A program made the position numbers and the translations under genes. The notes beneath the pieces are model-generated. The model was not told the origin of the DNA and made no database searches. It saw only the letters and a list, made by a program, of their open reading frames with translations. Shown one piece after another: positions 1-6,595 of a stretch of DNA of 7,561 nucleotides (its first letter is position 1; every line of letters begins with the position of its first letter). The DNA is taken from the NCBI GenBank assembly GCA_020631675.1, contig JAHDGT010000213.1, positions 1 to 7,561 on the forward strand. The letters run 5' to 3'. The stretch is from Bacteroidota bacterium. Lineage in GTDB: Bacteria; Bacteroidota; Bacteroidia; Chitinophagales; UBA2359.

Positions 1-220
1 TTAGTTCCGACTTGTCTACCCCTGCTTGTTTCAAAGCTTGTGTCACTACAGGAACAATATGTTGCTGGTGTGCTCGTGAGGCTAATTCTGGAACAACACC
101 TCCATACTCCTTATGTACATCTTGTGTTGCACGAACATTGCTCAACAGTTTGCCATCCTTTAATATCGCAGCAGCGGTATCATCACAAGAAGACTCAATG
201 CCCAAAATAGTAATGCTCAA
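1..220 (-). CDS. tsaD: tRNA N6-adenosine threonylcarbamoyltransferase TsaD, N-terminal part (cut by window edge)
   Basis: TsaD (Kae1/Gcp/YgjD family) transfers the threonylcarbamoyl group from threonylcarbamoyl-AMP to A37 of ANN-decoding tRNAs, working with TsaB and TsaE in the cytoplasm. About 73 N-terminal residues are visible. They carry the family hallmarks: ILGIESSCDDT at residues 5-15 (ASKHA-fold phosphate loop) and YGGVVPELASRAHQQH at 39-54. The metal-binding histidines lie beyond the window. The start is TTG at 220-218, giving MSITILGIESSCDDT. An in-frame stop lies three codons upstream and no ATG fits, so a non-ATG start is needed. It is divergent from kdsB across 96 bp. A TACCTTCG box sits about 38 bp upstream of the start. 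The identity is very secure. The gene runs off the left edge and its integrity beyond that cannot be judged. Confidence 0.95.
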   Translation of the reverse strand, partial: MSITILGIESSCDDTAAAILKDGKLLSNVRATQDVHKEYGGVVPELASRAHQQHIVPVVTQALKQAGVDKSEL

Positions 221-247
221 AATCAGTTATATTTCTAGTAGGCTTGC

Positions 248-255
248 TAAATTTG
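248..255 (+). promoter_or_regulatory. Putative kdsB -7 box TAAATTTG
   Basis: TAAATTTG is an exact match to TAnnTTTG. It lies 61 bp upstream of the kdsB GTG start, implying a leader of roughly 55 nt. No good TTTG -33 element is seen 19-21 nt upstream (only AGTTA), so the call is weak. The box sits directly beside the opposing tsaD -7 box, so two polymerases could not occupy both promoters at once. Confidence 0.3.
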
Positions 256-257
256 CG

Positions 258-289
258 CGAAGGTAAGTGCATTAACTTGCTTTGAGAAA
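258..289 (-). promoter_or_regulatory. Putative tsaD promoter (Bacteroidota type)
   Basis: Read on the minus strand, TACCTTCG (265 to 258) matches the Bacteroidota -7 consensus TAnnTTTG except for one T-to-C change. A TTTC element (289 to 286) lies 20 nt upstream, close to the expected TTTG -33 element. The predicted start of transcription is near 251, leaving a leader of about 30 nt before the TTG start codon. This rests on motif matching only. Confidence 0.45.
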
Positions 290-316
290 TGAATTTGTTA
301 ATCTATCTCATAGACT

Positions 317-1132
317 GTGACTATATTGATAATAATACCCGCAAGAATAGGTTCTATCCGCTTGCCTGAAAAGCCCTTGATAGACCTATTGGGTAAATCA
401 TTAATTCAAAGGGTTTATGAGCGCATCTTTTCCATTACAAAGGAGCTTAACTCGAGCTTTACGATTTTACCGCCGCTCATAGCTACCGATAGTCAAAAGA
501 TCATAGAGCATGTTCGTTTATTCGGAGGCGAGGCAGTTTTAACCGATCCTGCTCACCAAAGCGGAACAGATCGTTGTGCGGAGGCGGTTGAGATAAAATT
601 AAAAGAGGGGCAAATCTCAGAAGAAAATCTGATCGTGATAAATGTGCAAGGAGACGAACCCTTTGCGGAAAAAGAACATCTCCGTACACTGATAAAACAG
701 TTTGATAATAGTACCGTAGCTATCGCTACAATTGCGAAGCTAATAAACACCTCAAGCGATATTTTTGATGTGAACAAACCAAAATTAACCATCAGCAATT
801 CTGGGAAAGCTTTGTACTTCAGTCGGTCACCGATCCCTTTTGTAAGAGATGAAGAGCCAGACTATTGGCTTGCTGAAGAACGCCGCTTTTACAAGCATAT
901 TGGAATGTATGCTTTTAGATGGGGCACATTAGAAGAATTGGTGAAACTTCCTAGCACCGAACTGGAAAAAACCGAAAAACTGGAGCAACTAAGATGGTTA
1001 GAAAACGACTATGATATTCAAGTTGGTATCGTTGAAAAAGACACATTCGGCATAGATACGCCGACTGATGTTGCTAAAGCTATAGCTCGCTTAAAAATGC
1101 TTCAAAAGCAGTCCAATACGCCTTGTGATTAG
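317..1132 (+). CDS. kdsB: 3-deoxy-manno-octulosonate cytidylyltransferase (CMP-KDO synthetase)
   Basis: KdsB activates KDO with CTP to give CMP-KDO and pyrophosphate, the donor for the first sugar of the LPS inner core; it is cytosolic and Mg-dependent. The 271-residue product shows the family motifs in order: IPARIGSIRLPEKPL (7-21, nucleotide-binding loop), ATDS (56-59), SGTDR (82-86), NVQGDEPF (109-116, with metal-ligand Asp113), ALYFSRSPIPF (165-175), KHIGMYAFR (193-201), the LEKTEKLEQLRWLEN helix (216-230) and GIDTPTD (245-251, Asp247 as second metal ligand). The start is GTG at 317; an in-frame TAG at 311-313 leaves no upstream alternative. It is about 20 residues longer than the usual ~250, from a small insertion around residues 41-54 and a C-terminal tail. 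The tail is encoded in the 53-bp overlap with the convergent hydrolase gene. Identity is secure. Confidence 0.96.
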   Translation: MTILIIIPARIGSIRLPEKPLIDLLGKSLIQRVYERIFSITKELNSSFTILPPLIATDSQKIIEHVRLFGGEAVLTDPAHQSGTDRCAEAVEIKLKEGQISEENLIVINVQGDEPFAEKEHLRTLIKQFDNSTVAIATIAKLINTSSDIFDVNKPKLTISNSGKALYFSRSPIPFVRDEEPDYWLAEERRFYKHIGMYAFRWGTLEELVKLPSTELEKTEKLEQLRWLENDYDIQVGIVEKDTFGIDTPTDVAKAIARLKMLQKQSNTPCD

Positions 1133-1895
1133 GAGTAGATGACCATAATGCTCTTGCGCCATGAATCCCTTCTTCTTCAGGAATGAAATGAGTTGTTTTG
1201 TTTTTATCGGCATAAACTAAAAAGCCCGCCACATCCGCTGATTCAGATTTTGAAGAGGTGAGAAATAGGGGTTTATTGAAATCCTTCATGCTATTACCGA
1301 TATACTGTTCTCCTTTTTCCTTGAAATATTCACCCGGACTAAATGCGGCAACCCCCATTACTTGTAAATTCCCTCTGCCTATTTTCAAAGCTAAGGAAGC
1401 AGAGTAGCTACTGCCAACTAACAACACCTGCTTCTTATACAAGCGTGCCGCATATTTCACCGCTGCTAATATATCTTGTTCCGCATCTAAGTAAGAAGTA
1501 GGTTTTCCTGCTTCTTTGGCTCTGACAGCCGTTCTGTTGTCCCCGCCTAATGCTTCCCCGCCACTGCGCTGATCGATCGCTAAACAATTGAAACCCATCT
1601 TATTCAATCGTTCGGCTATTTCATTGTACTCTTCTTTAGCACTGCCCGCTTGATGGCATAGTACAGCAACAGGTTTATCATTATCCAAATGATACAAGTT
1701 CACGGTCATTGTCAAACCGTCCTTAGAAGGAATTTCTAAAGTGGCCATGCCTTGGTAGTCTGGCAAGTCAACACTACTTTCACTTTTAGCTTTTTTGCTT
1801 GAGGATCCAGTTTCTTTACCACTATAATCACAGGCATAAAAAAGCAAAGTGAATACGAAGAATAAACTAAAGGAGGTATAATTAATGTGCTTCAT
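1080..1895 (-). CDS. Predicted alpha/beta-hydrolase lipoprotein
   Basis: The 271-residue product is probably a membrane-anchored serine hydrolase whose substrate cannot be read from the sequence. It opens with a type II signal peptide: Lys/His n-region, hydrophobic core at residues 9-20, then LFYAC with Cys22 as the likely lipidated residue. A Ser/Lys-rich linker follows to about 45. The fold is supported by VAVLCHQAGS (76-85, oxyanion-loop region), CLAIDQRSGG (104-113) and the nucleophile elbow GSSYS (161-165, Ser163). His245 in EEGIHGARALW completes a plausible triad; Asp221 is the candidate acid. It resembles dienelactone-hydrolase-like or esterase proteins. The start is ATG at 1895. A TTG at 1913 would add six residues but weakens the signal-peptide fit. 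It is divergent from miaA and converges on kdsB with a 53-bp overlap. Confidence 0.85.
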   Translation of the reverse strand: MKHINYTSFSLFFVFTLLFYACDYSGKETGSSSKKAKSESSVDLPDYQGMATLEIPSKDGLTMTVNLYHLDNDKPVAVLCHQAGSAKEEYNEIAERLNKMGFNCLAIDQRSGGEALGGDNRTAVRAKEAGKPTSYLDAEQDILAAVKYAARLYKKQVLLVGSSYSASLALKIGRGNLQVMGVAAFSPGEYFKEKGEQYIGNSMKDFNKPLFLTSSKSESADVAGFLVYADKNKTTHFIPEEEGIHGARALWSSTPNHKAYWTAFEAFLSEL

Positions 1896-1916
1896 AGCTG
1901 TCCTGTTTTTCAAAAG

Positions 1917-1947
1917 CGAAACTACTCCTATTTTTCCTCTTGTACAA
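1917..1947 (-). promoter_or_regulatory. Putative hydrolase-lipoprotein promoter
   Basis: On the minus strand a TTG (1947 to 1945, preceded by A) is followed after 20 nt by TAGTTTCG (1924 to 1917), a one-mismatch TAnnTTTG box. This is the best-spaced -33/-7 pair in the window. Transcription would begin near 1911, a short distance upstream of the ATG at 1895, which supports that start over the TTG at 1913. Confidence 0.5.
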
Positions 1948-1966
1948 TTTCTTAAGACGGATCACT

Positions 1967-1974
1967 TACCTTCG
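1967..1974 (+). promoter_or_regulatory. Putative miaA -7 box TACCTTCG, just upstream of the start codon
   Basis: TACCTTCG matches the Bacteroidota -7 consensus with one change and ends four bases before the ATG at 1979. If used, transcription would start at or next to the start codon, giving a leaderless or nearly leaderless mRNA. A TTG at 1940-1942 is 24 nt upstream, wider than the usual 19-21. The same octamer precedes tsaD. The box also supports choosing ATG 1979 over ATG 1940, which would lie upstream of the box. Confidence 0.45.
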
Positions 1975-1978
1975 CAAA

Positions 1979-2893
1979 ATGCCTTCCAATAAAAAACTAA
2001 TCGTCATCACAGGCCCGACCGCAGTAGGCAAAACGGCTTTGTCCATTCATCTCGCCCAACAATTGGATACCGAGATCATATCTTGTGATAGTAGACAGTT
2101 TTACAAGGAAATGTCGATCGGTACGGCAAAGCCGGATCATGTAGAGTTAAGTCAGGTCAAGCACCATCTTATCAATAATAGGTCTGTGGTGGAGAACTAC
2201 AATGTGGGTGCATTTGAAAGAGACGCACTAGAGATCTTAAATCGCTTATTTTCCACGAAAGATGTGGCGATCATGACCGGTGGTTCGGGTTTATACATTC
2301 GGGCCTTGTGTAATGGATTGGATACTTTTCCAGAAGTGAAAGAAGAGGCTAAAACAAAGGTGAAAACTCATTTTGAAGAAAATGGAATAGCTGGTCTACA
2401 AGAACAATTAAAGGAATTGGATCCGACTTATTACGAGCAAGTGGATTTGGAGAATCCCCAGCGCATTATGCGGGCATTAGAAGTTTGCATAAGCAGCGGT
2501 AAGCCATATACCAGTTTCAAGGCAGGTCAATACCTCAATCAAAACCGCCCTTTCCAGATTTTGAAGATCGTACTGAACAGAGATAGAGAAGAATTGTACA
2601 ACAGAATAAATCAGAGAGTGGATCAAATGATAGCTGCCGGATTGTTGAACGAAGTCGTTCAACTGTATCCGTATCGTTCATTAAATGCACTGAACACCGT
2701 CGGTTATCAAGAGTTTTTCGATGCTATTGATGGACGTCATACCTTTGAAAAAGCAGTAGAACTCTTAAAGCGAAATACCCGCCGTTTCGCGAAACGCCAA
2801 CTCACCTGGTTCCGCAAAGAAAAGGATACAATTTGGATCGAAGCAGATGAGCACAAAAGCGTTTTTGAGGAAGTAAATCGTTTTTTGAAATGA
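1979..2893 (+). CDS. miaA: tRNA dimethylallyltransferase MiaA
   Basis: MiaA transfers a dimethylallyl group from DMAPP to N6 of A37 in tRNAs that read UNN codons, giving i6A37. The 304-residue product has the standard family length and motifs: Walker A-like GPTAVGKT (12-19), DSRQFYKEMSIGTAKP (37-52, including the catalytic Asp and the tRNA-contact region), HHLI (62-65), GGSGLYIRALCNGL, the NPQRIMRALEV segment, and the C-terminal GYQEF and KRNTRRFAKRQLTWFRKE tRNA-binding region. An upstream in-frame ATG at 1940 would add 13 residues (MYNFLRRITYLRK). It is rejected because the protein then starts atypically and a -7-like box lies between the two ATGs. It is divergent from the hydrolase gene across 83 bp and has no clear terminator downstream. 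Confidence 0.96.
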   Translation: MPSNKKLIVITGPTAVGKTALSIHLAQQLDTEIISCDSRQFYKEMSIGTAKPDHVELSQVKHHLINNRSVVENYNVGAFERDALEILNRLFSTKDVAIMTGGSGLYIRALCNGLDTFPEVKEEAKTKVKTHFEENGIAGLQEQLKELDPTYYEQVDLENPQRIMRALEVCISSGKPYTSFKAGQYLNQNRPFQILKIVLNRDREELYNRINQRVDQMIAAGLLNEVVQLYPYRSLNALNTVGYQEFFDAIDGRHTFEKAVELLKRNTRRFAKRQLTWFRKEKDTIWIEADEHKSVFEEVNRFLK

Positions 2894-2912
2894 TTTTTAA
2901 ATCAACTCTTTT

Positions 2913-2920
2913 TACTTTTG
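2913..2920 (+). promoter_or_regulatory. Possible -7 box TACTTTTG upstream of the TPR gene
   Basis: TACTTTTG is an exact TAnnTTTG match 20 bp after the miaA stop. A T-tract ending in TTTG (2884-2887) lies 25 nt upstream, which is too far for a textbook pair. If used, the TPR gene would have a leader of about 170-200 nt. The region is AT-rich, so chance is a fair explanation. Confidence 0.25.
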
Positions 2921-3055
2921 TATTGTTAAAGGATAAACGAAGTATCTTTTCTTCTGTCCTATTCCCGGTCCCCATCGGGTAAAATGAATAATGTCTCTCC
3001 TTGTTCGCGCGTACTATTTTAGTATGAAGCTTTTTATATTTTCCATTTTGTTCCC

Positions 3056-3063
3056 GACCTTTG
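3056..3063 (+). promoter_or_regulatory. Possible TPR-gene -7 box GACCTTTG
   Basis: GACCTTTG differs from TAnnTTTG only at the first base and lies 35 bp before the ATG at 3098 (65 bp before 3128). No -33 element is evident. A 6-bp hairpin (AACAGC/GCTGTT, 3067-3083) follows at once and would sit at the very 5' end of the RNA. Confidence 0.3.
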
Positions 3064-3127
3064 TAGAACAGCAGAAAGCTGTTACTACAGTAGACTTATG
3101 AAATTCGTATTTCAACATAAACCTTTT

Positions 3128-4336
3128 ATGAAGAACTTAATCACTTTATGCTTGCTGGTATTGACTACAGTACAGTTAAGCTATGCACAGTCCACTGATG
3201 TGATGAGCGCATACAATAAGCTCACAGAGTGGAACACGGAGAAAAACGTAGAGTCTTTGGCTAAGGCAAAAGACTTCATTGATGATGCGATCCGTAAATT
3301 AACAGATAAAGGCATGCTTGCCGAACCGAATAAATTAGCGGCTAAAGCATTCAATTATCGTGGTGATATCTATACTGCGTTAGCACAGCAAAAAGAAAAG
3401 CCGGAATTGGCTGTAGGTGCTTCCTCTATCGCTTTCGATGCTTACAACAAAGCAATGGAAATGGATGATAAAGGCAAATTAAAGTCTAAGATCACTCGCG
3501 GTTTGGCGATGTTATCTGGCTTGATCTATCAAGATGGTAATACGGCTTACCAAGCAGGAGATTTCGCTACATCATTCGACTTGTTCTCTAAAGTGATGCA
3601 GATCGACGAGATGAACCAAAAATCAGGTAACGCGACTGCTGTTGATACCCTGGCGATCTTAGCAACTGCTTACAGTGCGGAGAAAAGCGGACAAGCGGAC
3701 AAAGCTTTACCATTGTACGAGAAATTGATCGACTTGAACTACAGCGATCCTGGTATCTTCTTCTCTATGGCGAAGATCCACCGTGCGGCCGGTGATGATG
3801 AAAAAGCTAATGAAGTATTAGCACAAGGACGTGAGAAATTCCCTGAAAGCAAAGCGATCATCATCGAAGAAGTGAACTACTTACTTTCTCAGGGTAAGCA
3901 ATCGGAAGCGATCGGTAAAATGGAAAAAGCGATCGAATTAGATGATTCGAATGCGAGTCTTCACTTCGCTTTAGGTACGGCTTATGATAGCACTGGTGAT
4001 ACAGATAAAGCTGTAGCGAGCTATTCTAAAGCTTTAGAATTAGATCCAGATTACTTTGACGCTTTGTACAACTTAGCGGCTGTATACTACAACCAAGCAG
4101 CGGAGAAAACCCGCGAAATGAATGAGGTGGATTTCAATGATACTGCCAATTACGATCGTTTGAAAGGAGAAAGTAACGACTTGTTCAACAAAGCTTTACC
4201 TTTCTTCGAGCGTGCTTTAACGGCTTCTCCTAATGAGTTGAATACCTTAACCGCATTGAAAGAGATCCATGCGAACTTAGGTGATTTCAAAAAGAGCACA
4301 GAGTACAAAACTAAAATCGAAGAGTTGACGAAGTAA
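3128..4336 (+). CDS. Secreted/periplasmic tetratricopeptide-repeat protein
   Basis: This encodes a 402-residue helical repeat protein of the kind that scaffolds protein complexes in the Bacteroidota periplasm; its partner cannot be named. Residues 1-20 form a clean type I signal peptide (MKNLITL core, cleavage at SYA|QS). The rest reads as consecutive TPR helices. Clear units include ASSIAFDAYNKAMEMD, GDFATSFDLFSKVMQID, GQADKALPLYEKLIDL, GKQSEAIGKMEKAIELD and the textbook GDTDKAVASYSKALELDPDYFDALYNLAAVYYNQA. A charged insertion (AEKTREMNEVDF...) lies inside the TPR near the C-terminus, a pattern I recall from Bacteroidota TPR proteins. An in-frame ATG at 3098 would add MKFVFQHKPF in front of the signal peptide; it is possible but less typical. 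The gene is single and closed by a strong terminator. Confidence 0.88.
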   Translation: MKNLITLCLLVLTTVQLSYAQSTDVMSAYNKLTEWNTEKNVESLAKAKDFIDDAIRKLTDKGMLAEPNKLAAKAFNYRGDIYTALAQQKEKPELAVGASSIAFDAYNKAMEMDDKGKLKSKITRGLAMLSGLIYQDGNTAYQAGDFATSFDLFSKVMQIDEMNQKSGNATAVDTLAILATAYSAEKSGQADKALPLYEKLIDLNYSDPGIFFSMAKIHRAAGDDEKANEVLAQGREKFPESKAIIIEEVNYLLSQGKQSEAIGKMEKAIELDDSNASLHFALGTAYDSTGDTDKAVASYSKALELDPDYFDALYNLAAVYYNQAAEKTREMNEVDFNDTANYDRLKGESNDLFNKALPFFERALTASPNELNTLTALKEIHANLGDFKKSTEYKTKIEELTK

Positions 4337-4354
4337 TCACTTCATTTCTCTTTA

Positions 4355-4391
4355 CAAAAAAGCCGACTTGAGGATCAAGTCGGCTTTTTTG
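4355..4391 (+). terminator. Intrinsic terminator after the TPR gene
   Basis: A perfect 10-bp stem, AGCCGACTTG (4361-4370) with CAAGTCGGCT (4376-4385), closes a five-base loop and is followed by T-rich sequence (4385-4391). An A-tract (4355-4360) precedes it, so the stem can extend and the element could also act on the minus strand. It begins 18 bp after the TPR stop codon. Confidence 0.92.
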
Positions 4392-4695
4392 TTTCTATTA
4401 AACTACGTTGACAATATTATGAGTAATTGATAGTGTTGGCAACAAAAATACATTAGCGTTAGCACGAAGTCTCATGTCTCGAGTCTCAAATCTCATGTCT
4501 GATTACTTAATACCTCAACAGCAAAACGTAACCTTAGGTGTTAAATCTCACACTTTTACTTTATCACAAAGCTGTCAAAAGAATATCAATTGTGTGAACT
4601 ATCGGATGCCTGCACGTCTTTTTTAATAGTATTCCCTCTTCCAACTGTTCTAAGGCACATTTATTGATGCGCAATATCGGACAAAATACAACCAC
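4392..4695. other. Non-coding gap with a heptamer repeat, upstream of the T9SS gene
   Basis: These 304 bp between the terminator and the T9SS-cargo start contain no credible ORF. The one structured piece is the heptanucleotide array at 4469-4503. No good TAnnTTTG box is seen near the 4696 start; TACTTTAT near 4558 is the closest and is poor. The promoter of the downstream gene therefore remains unassigned. Confidence 0.7.
4469..4503. repeat. Heptanucleotide tandem repeat, five units
   Basis: Five consecutive 7-bp units can be read without gaps, with consensus GTCTCAT. Unit 1 is exact (4469-4475). Unit 2 has GA for the last two bases, unit 3 ends in A, unit 4 starts with A and unit 5 has G for C at position 5. 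The strict 7-base phasing over 35 bp is the evidence. It resembles the heptameric short tandem repeats known from cyanobacterial intergenic DNA; any function is unknown. Confidence 0.75.
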
Positions 4696-6528
4696 ATGAA
4701 GCAGCTAAAGACCTTGTTAAGCATTTGCCTGATCTTGCTACTCTCTTCCCAAATTGTTAATGCCCAAATATCAGATCCCTCTTCCTTCGATTTACAATTC
4801 ACGAATCCGGTATTCAATTCCAATAATACCCTTTGTGTTGATATTCAGATCAAAGCCACGGAAGGCAGCCCGGATCTGGCCATCGGATCCCATACTATTT
4901 GGTTCAATTACAACCTATTGGGACTGAGTAACCCAGTTTATACTCCATTCGATTTTTACGAAGAAACAGAATGCATCATTACCGAAACCACTTTTTATTC
5001 TCCTTATTCTACCACCAACTTCAGCTATTCTGAATTGGATGAGGTGACCTATATCGGAGAAGCTAATTTCACCAGTTCTTTAGCGGGCTTTATCACAGGC
5101 TTTGAATGCCCCGTGATCAGCTCGGAATGGATCACGATGGGCGAGGTCTGCTTCGAAATTCTGGATGTGACACAAAGCAGCGGACTGAATTTTGATTACG
5201 ATTTCACGCTTTGTAACCTCAGTTCTAACCTTCCAGAACATGAAGAAGGCACCTTTACTGGCCTTGATATTTCTCTTTTAAGCGAAGTCTGCTCCATCAG
5301 CATACTCAATGTTGAAGTCGCTGAATGTGATCCTGAAACAGATGAATTCATGCTGGCAGTTGAGGTGTCTTACAGCAATCCGCCATCACCAGAATTATTG
5401 ATCAATGACTTTTTATACGAAGTCAGCTCAATGATCAGCGGTGTGGAGACATTCTTCATTACAGGTTTAGCTGCCGATGGTAGTGATGACGCGCCCGTAA
5501 CCGTTCAATTCCAAGAAGACCCCTTCTGCGGCTTCGTAGCCGTTGATGCCTACGATGCGCCCGCCGAAGGCTGCACCTGCTTCGCTGATGCGGGTACGGT
5601 AGATGTAAACGGATCAAGTGCATCAATAGGGGGCACGCAATTCGTATGCTGGGCAGAAACGCTCATATTAGAAGCTATTGATTTTGCCTCTGATGATCCA
5701 AGTGCGGTCGCCCAAGTAGGTATTTCTCAAAGCAATGCCGAAAATGATGTGGATGGTGACTACTTAGAACTCTTTGAAATAGGAGAGGAGGCAATGGTAT
5801 CTAATGCCAACGGCTATCCCAATAATACGCCATTATACGCCTACTCGATAATGACCAATACCAGCTTAGATTGTACCGATGTGAGTGAGCCATCTCAGCC
5901 CATCGTACTACTTGAAAAGATCATTGTAAATAATGGCTTAGCACTACCTGTAGAGGACAATGGGGATGGCACGATCACTGCCAGCGTTGAAATTGAAGGG
6001 GGCTTGCCGAATTACGACGGATCTAATTCATATACCGTCAATTTGCAAAATTTTGAAACCGGTGAAGAAAGCAATTTTTCAGTTGCGGCTGGCGAAACTT
6101 TTACCGTTGTGAACACGCCGGATGAAATGGATTATTTCATGACCATCGAAGATGGTACGGCTTGTGTCACCGCTGGTAACTTGAACCTTTTCGCTGGATC
6201 CTTCATCAACTTTACCGGAGATACCTTCGTTGGCATAGATGATGTGGCAGAGGGCACTCAGCCTACTCAAAACATCAAGGCTTATCCTAACCCGGCGAAT
6301 GATCAGTTATTCATCCAGGTGCAAAGCAATAGCGATCGACCGCTGAGCCAGCATTGTGCGCTCTATGACATCAATGGCAGACAGTTATTCAGCCAAGTCA
6401 AACAAAATCAAACCGCCAATGCCACTTGGCAATTAGACCTGAGCACTTACCCACAAGGCATGTACGTCGTACGCATCGAGTCCAACAATGGTCAAGTTAG
6501 CAGTCAACGCGTGCTCATTTCTCGTTAA
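4696..6528 (+). CDS. Secreted T9SS type A sorting-domain protein, function unknown
   Basis: The 610-residue protein is predicted to be exported by Sec and then moved across the outer membrane by the type IX system. Residues 1-23 are a type I signal peptide (KQLK n-region, leucine-rich core, cleavage at VNA|QI). Residues about 30-200 form a beta-rich module starting FDLQFTNPVFNSNNTLCVDIQIKA. It resembles N-terminal modules I recall from other Bacteroidota secreted proteins, but I cannot name it. The middle is acidic, Ig-like or beta-sandwich in character, with GCTCFADAG around 290. Residues 527-610 are a typical type A C-terminal sorting domain: IKAYPNPANDQLFI, LYDINGRQLF, LSTYPQGMYVVRI and a final VLISR. 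The mature chain has 14 cysteines, many for a secreted protein and consistent with disulfides. No catalytic motif is visible; adhesion or a matrix role is a guess. It is a single gene between two non-coding regions. Confidence 0.9.
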   Translation: MKQLKTLLSICLILLLSSQIVNAQISDPSSFDLQFTNPVFNSNNTLCVDIQIKATEGSPDLAIGSHTIWFNYNLLGLSNPVYTPFDFYEETECIITETTFYSPYSTTNFSYSELDEVTYIGEANFTSSLAGFITGFECPVISSEWITMGEVCFEILDVTQSSGLNFDYDFTLCNLSSNLPEHEEGTFTGLDISLLSEVCSISILNVEVAECDPETDEFMLAVEVSYSNPPSPELLINDFLYEVSSMISGVETFFITGLAADGSDDAPVTVQFQEDPFCGFVAVDAYDAPAEGCTCFADAGTVDVNGSSASIGGTQFVCWAETLILEAIDFASDDPSAVAQVGISQSNAENDVDGDYLELFEIGEEAMVSNANGYPNNTPLYAYSIMTNTSLDCTDVSEPSQPIVLLEKIIVNNGLALPVEDNGDGTITASVEIEGGLPNYDGSNSYTVNLQNFETGEESNFSVAAGETFTVVNTPDEMDYFMTIEDGTACVTAGNLNLFAGSFINFTGDTFVGIDDVAEGTQPTQNIKAYPNPANDQLFIQVQSNSDRPLSQHCALYDINGRQLFSQVKQNQTANATWQLDLSTYPQGMYVVRIESNNGQVSSQRVLISR

Positions 6529-6546
6529 TACACCAACTTTTAAAAT

Positions 6547-6554
6547 TACCTTTG
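6547..6554 (+). promoter_or_regulatory. Exact Bacteroidota -7-like box TACCTTTG
   Basis: TACCTTTG matches TAnnTTTG exactly and lies 19 bp after the T9SS stop codon. No TTTG is found 19-21 nt upstream. Transcription would start near 6560 and run into the hairpin-rich region, 300 bp before the SDR start. It could be the SDR promoter or the promoter of a non-coding RNA. Confidence 0.4.
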
Positions 6555-6595
6555 TGCGGGTTTTGTGCTGTATCTGTATGGCGCGTGCCCGCAAT

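Noticed and set aside
12..266. 84-residue plus-strand ORF at the left edge
   Set aside because: It is the antisense shadow of tsaD, whose minus-strand translation has unmistakable family motifs.
501..798. Two minus-strand ORFs inside kdsB
   Set aside because: They lie wholly within the well-supported kdsB gene and show no recognisable protein features.
1896..1913. TTG start extending the hydrolase lipoprotein by six residues
   Set aside because: The ATG at 1895 gives a standard lipoprotein signal peptide and a better distance from the promoter.
1940..1978. Upstream ATG start for miaA
   Set aside because: It adds 13 atypical residues and lies upstream of the likely -7 box; ATG 1979 gives the normal MiaA N-terminus.
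2477..2662. Minus-strand ORF of 61 codons inside miaA
   Set aside because: Shadow of miaA; no independent support.
2891..2904. TGATTT/AAATCA palindrome at the miaA stop as a terminator
   Set aside because: Only about five AT-rich pairs can form around a realistic loop, too weak for a terminator call.
4408..4436. TTGACA-N17-TAGTGT resembling an E. coli sigma-70 promoter
   Set aside because: Bacteroidota primary sigma factors use a different consensus, the -10 match is poor, and it lies 260 bp from the next gene.
6079..6270. Minus-strand ORF of 63 codons inside the T9SS gene
   Set aside because: Antisense shadow of the coding frame with no start-site support.
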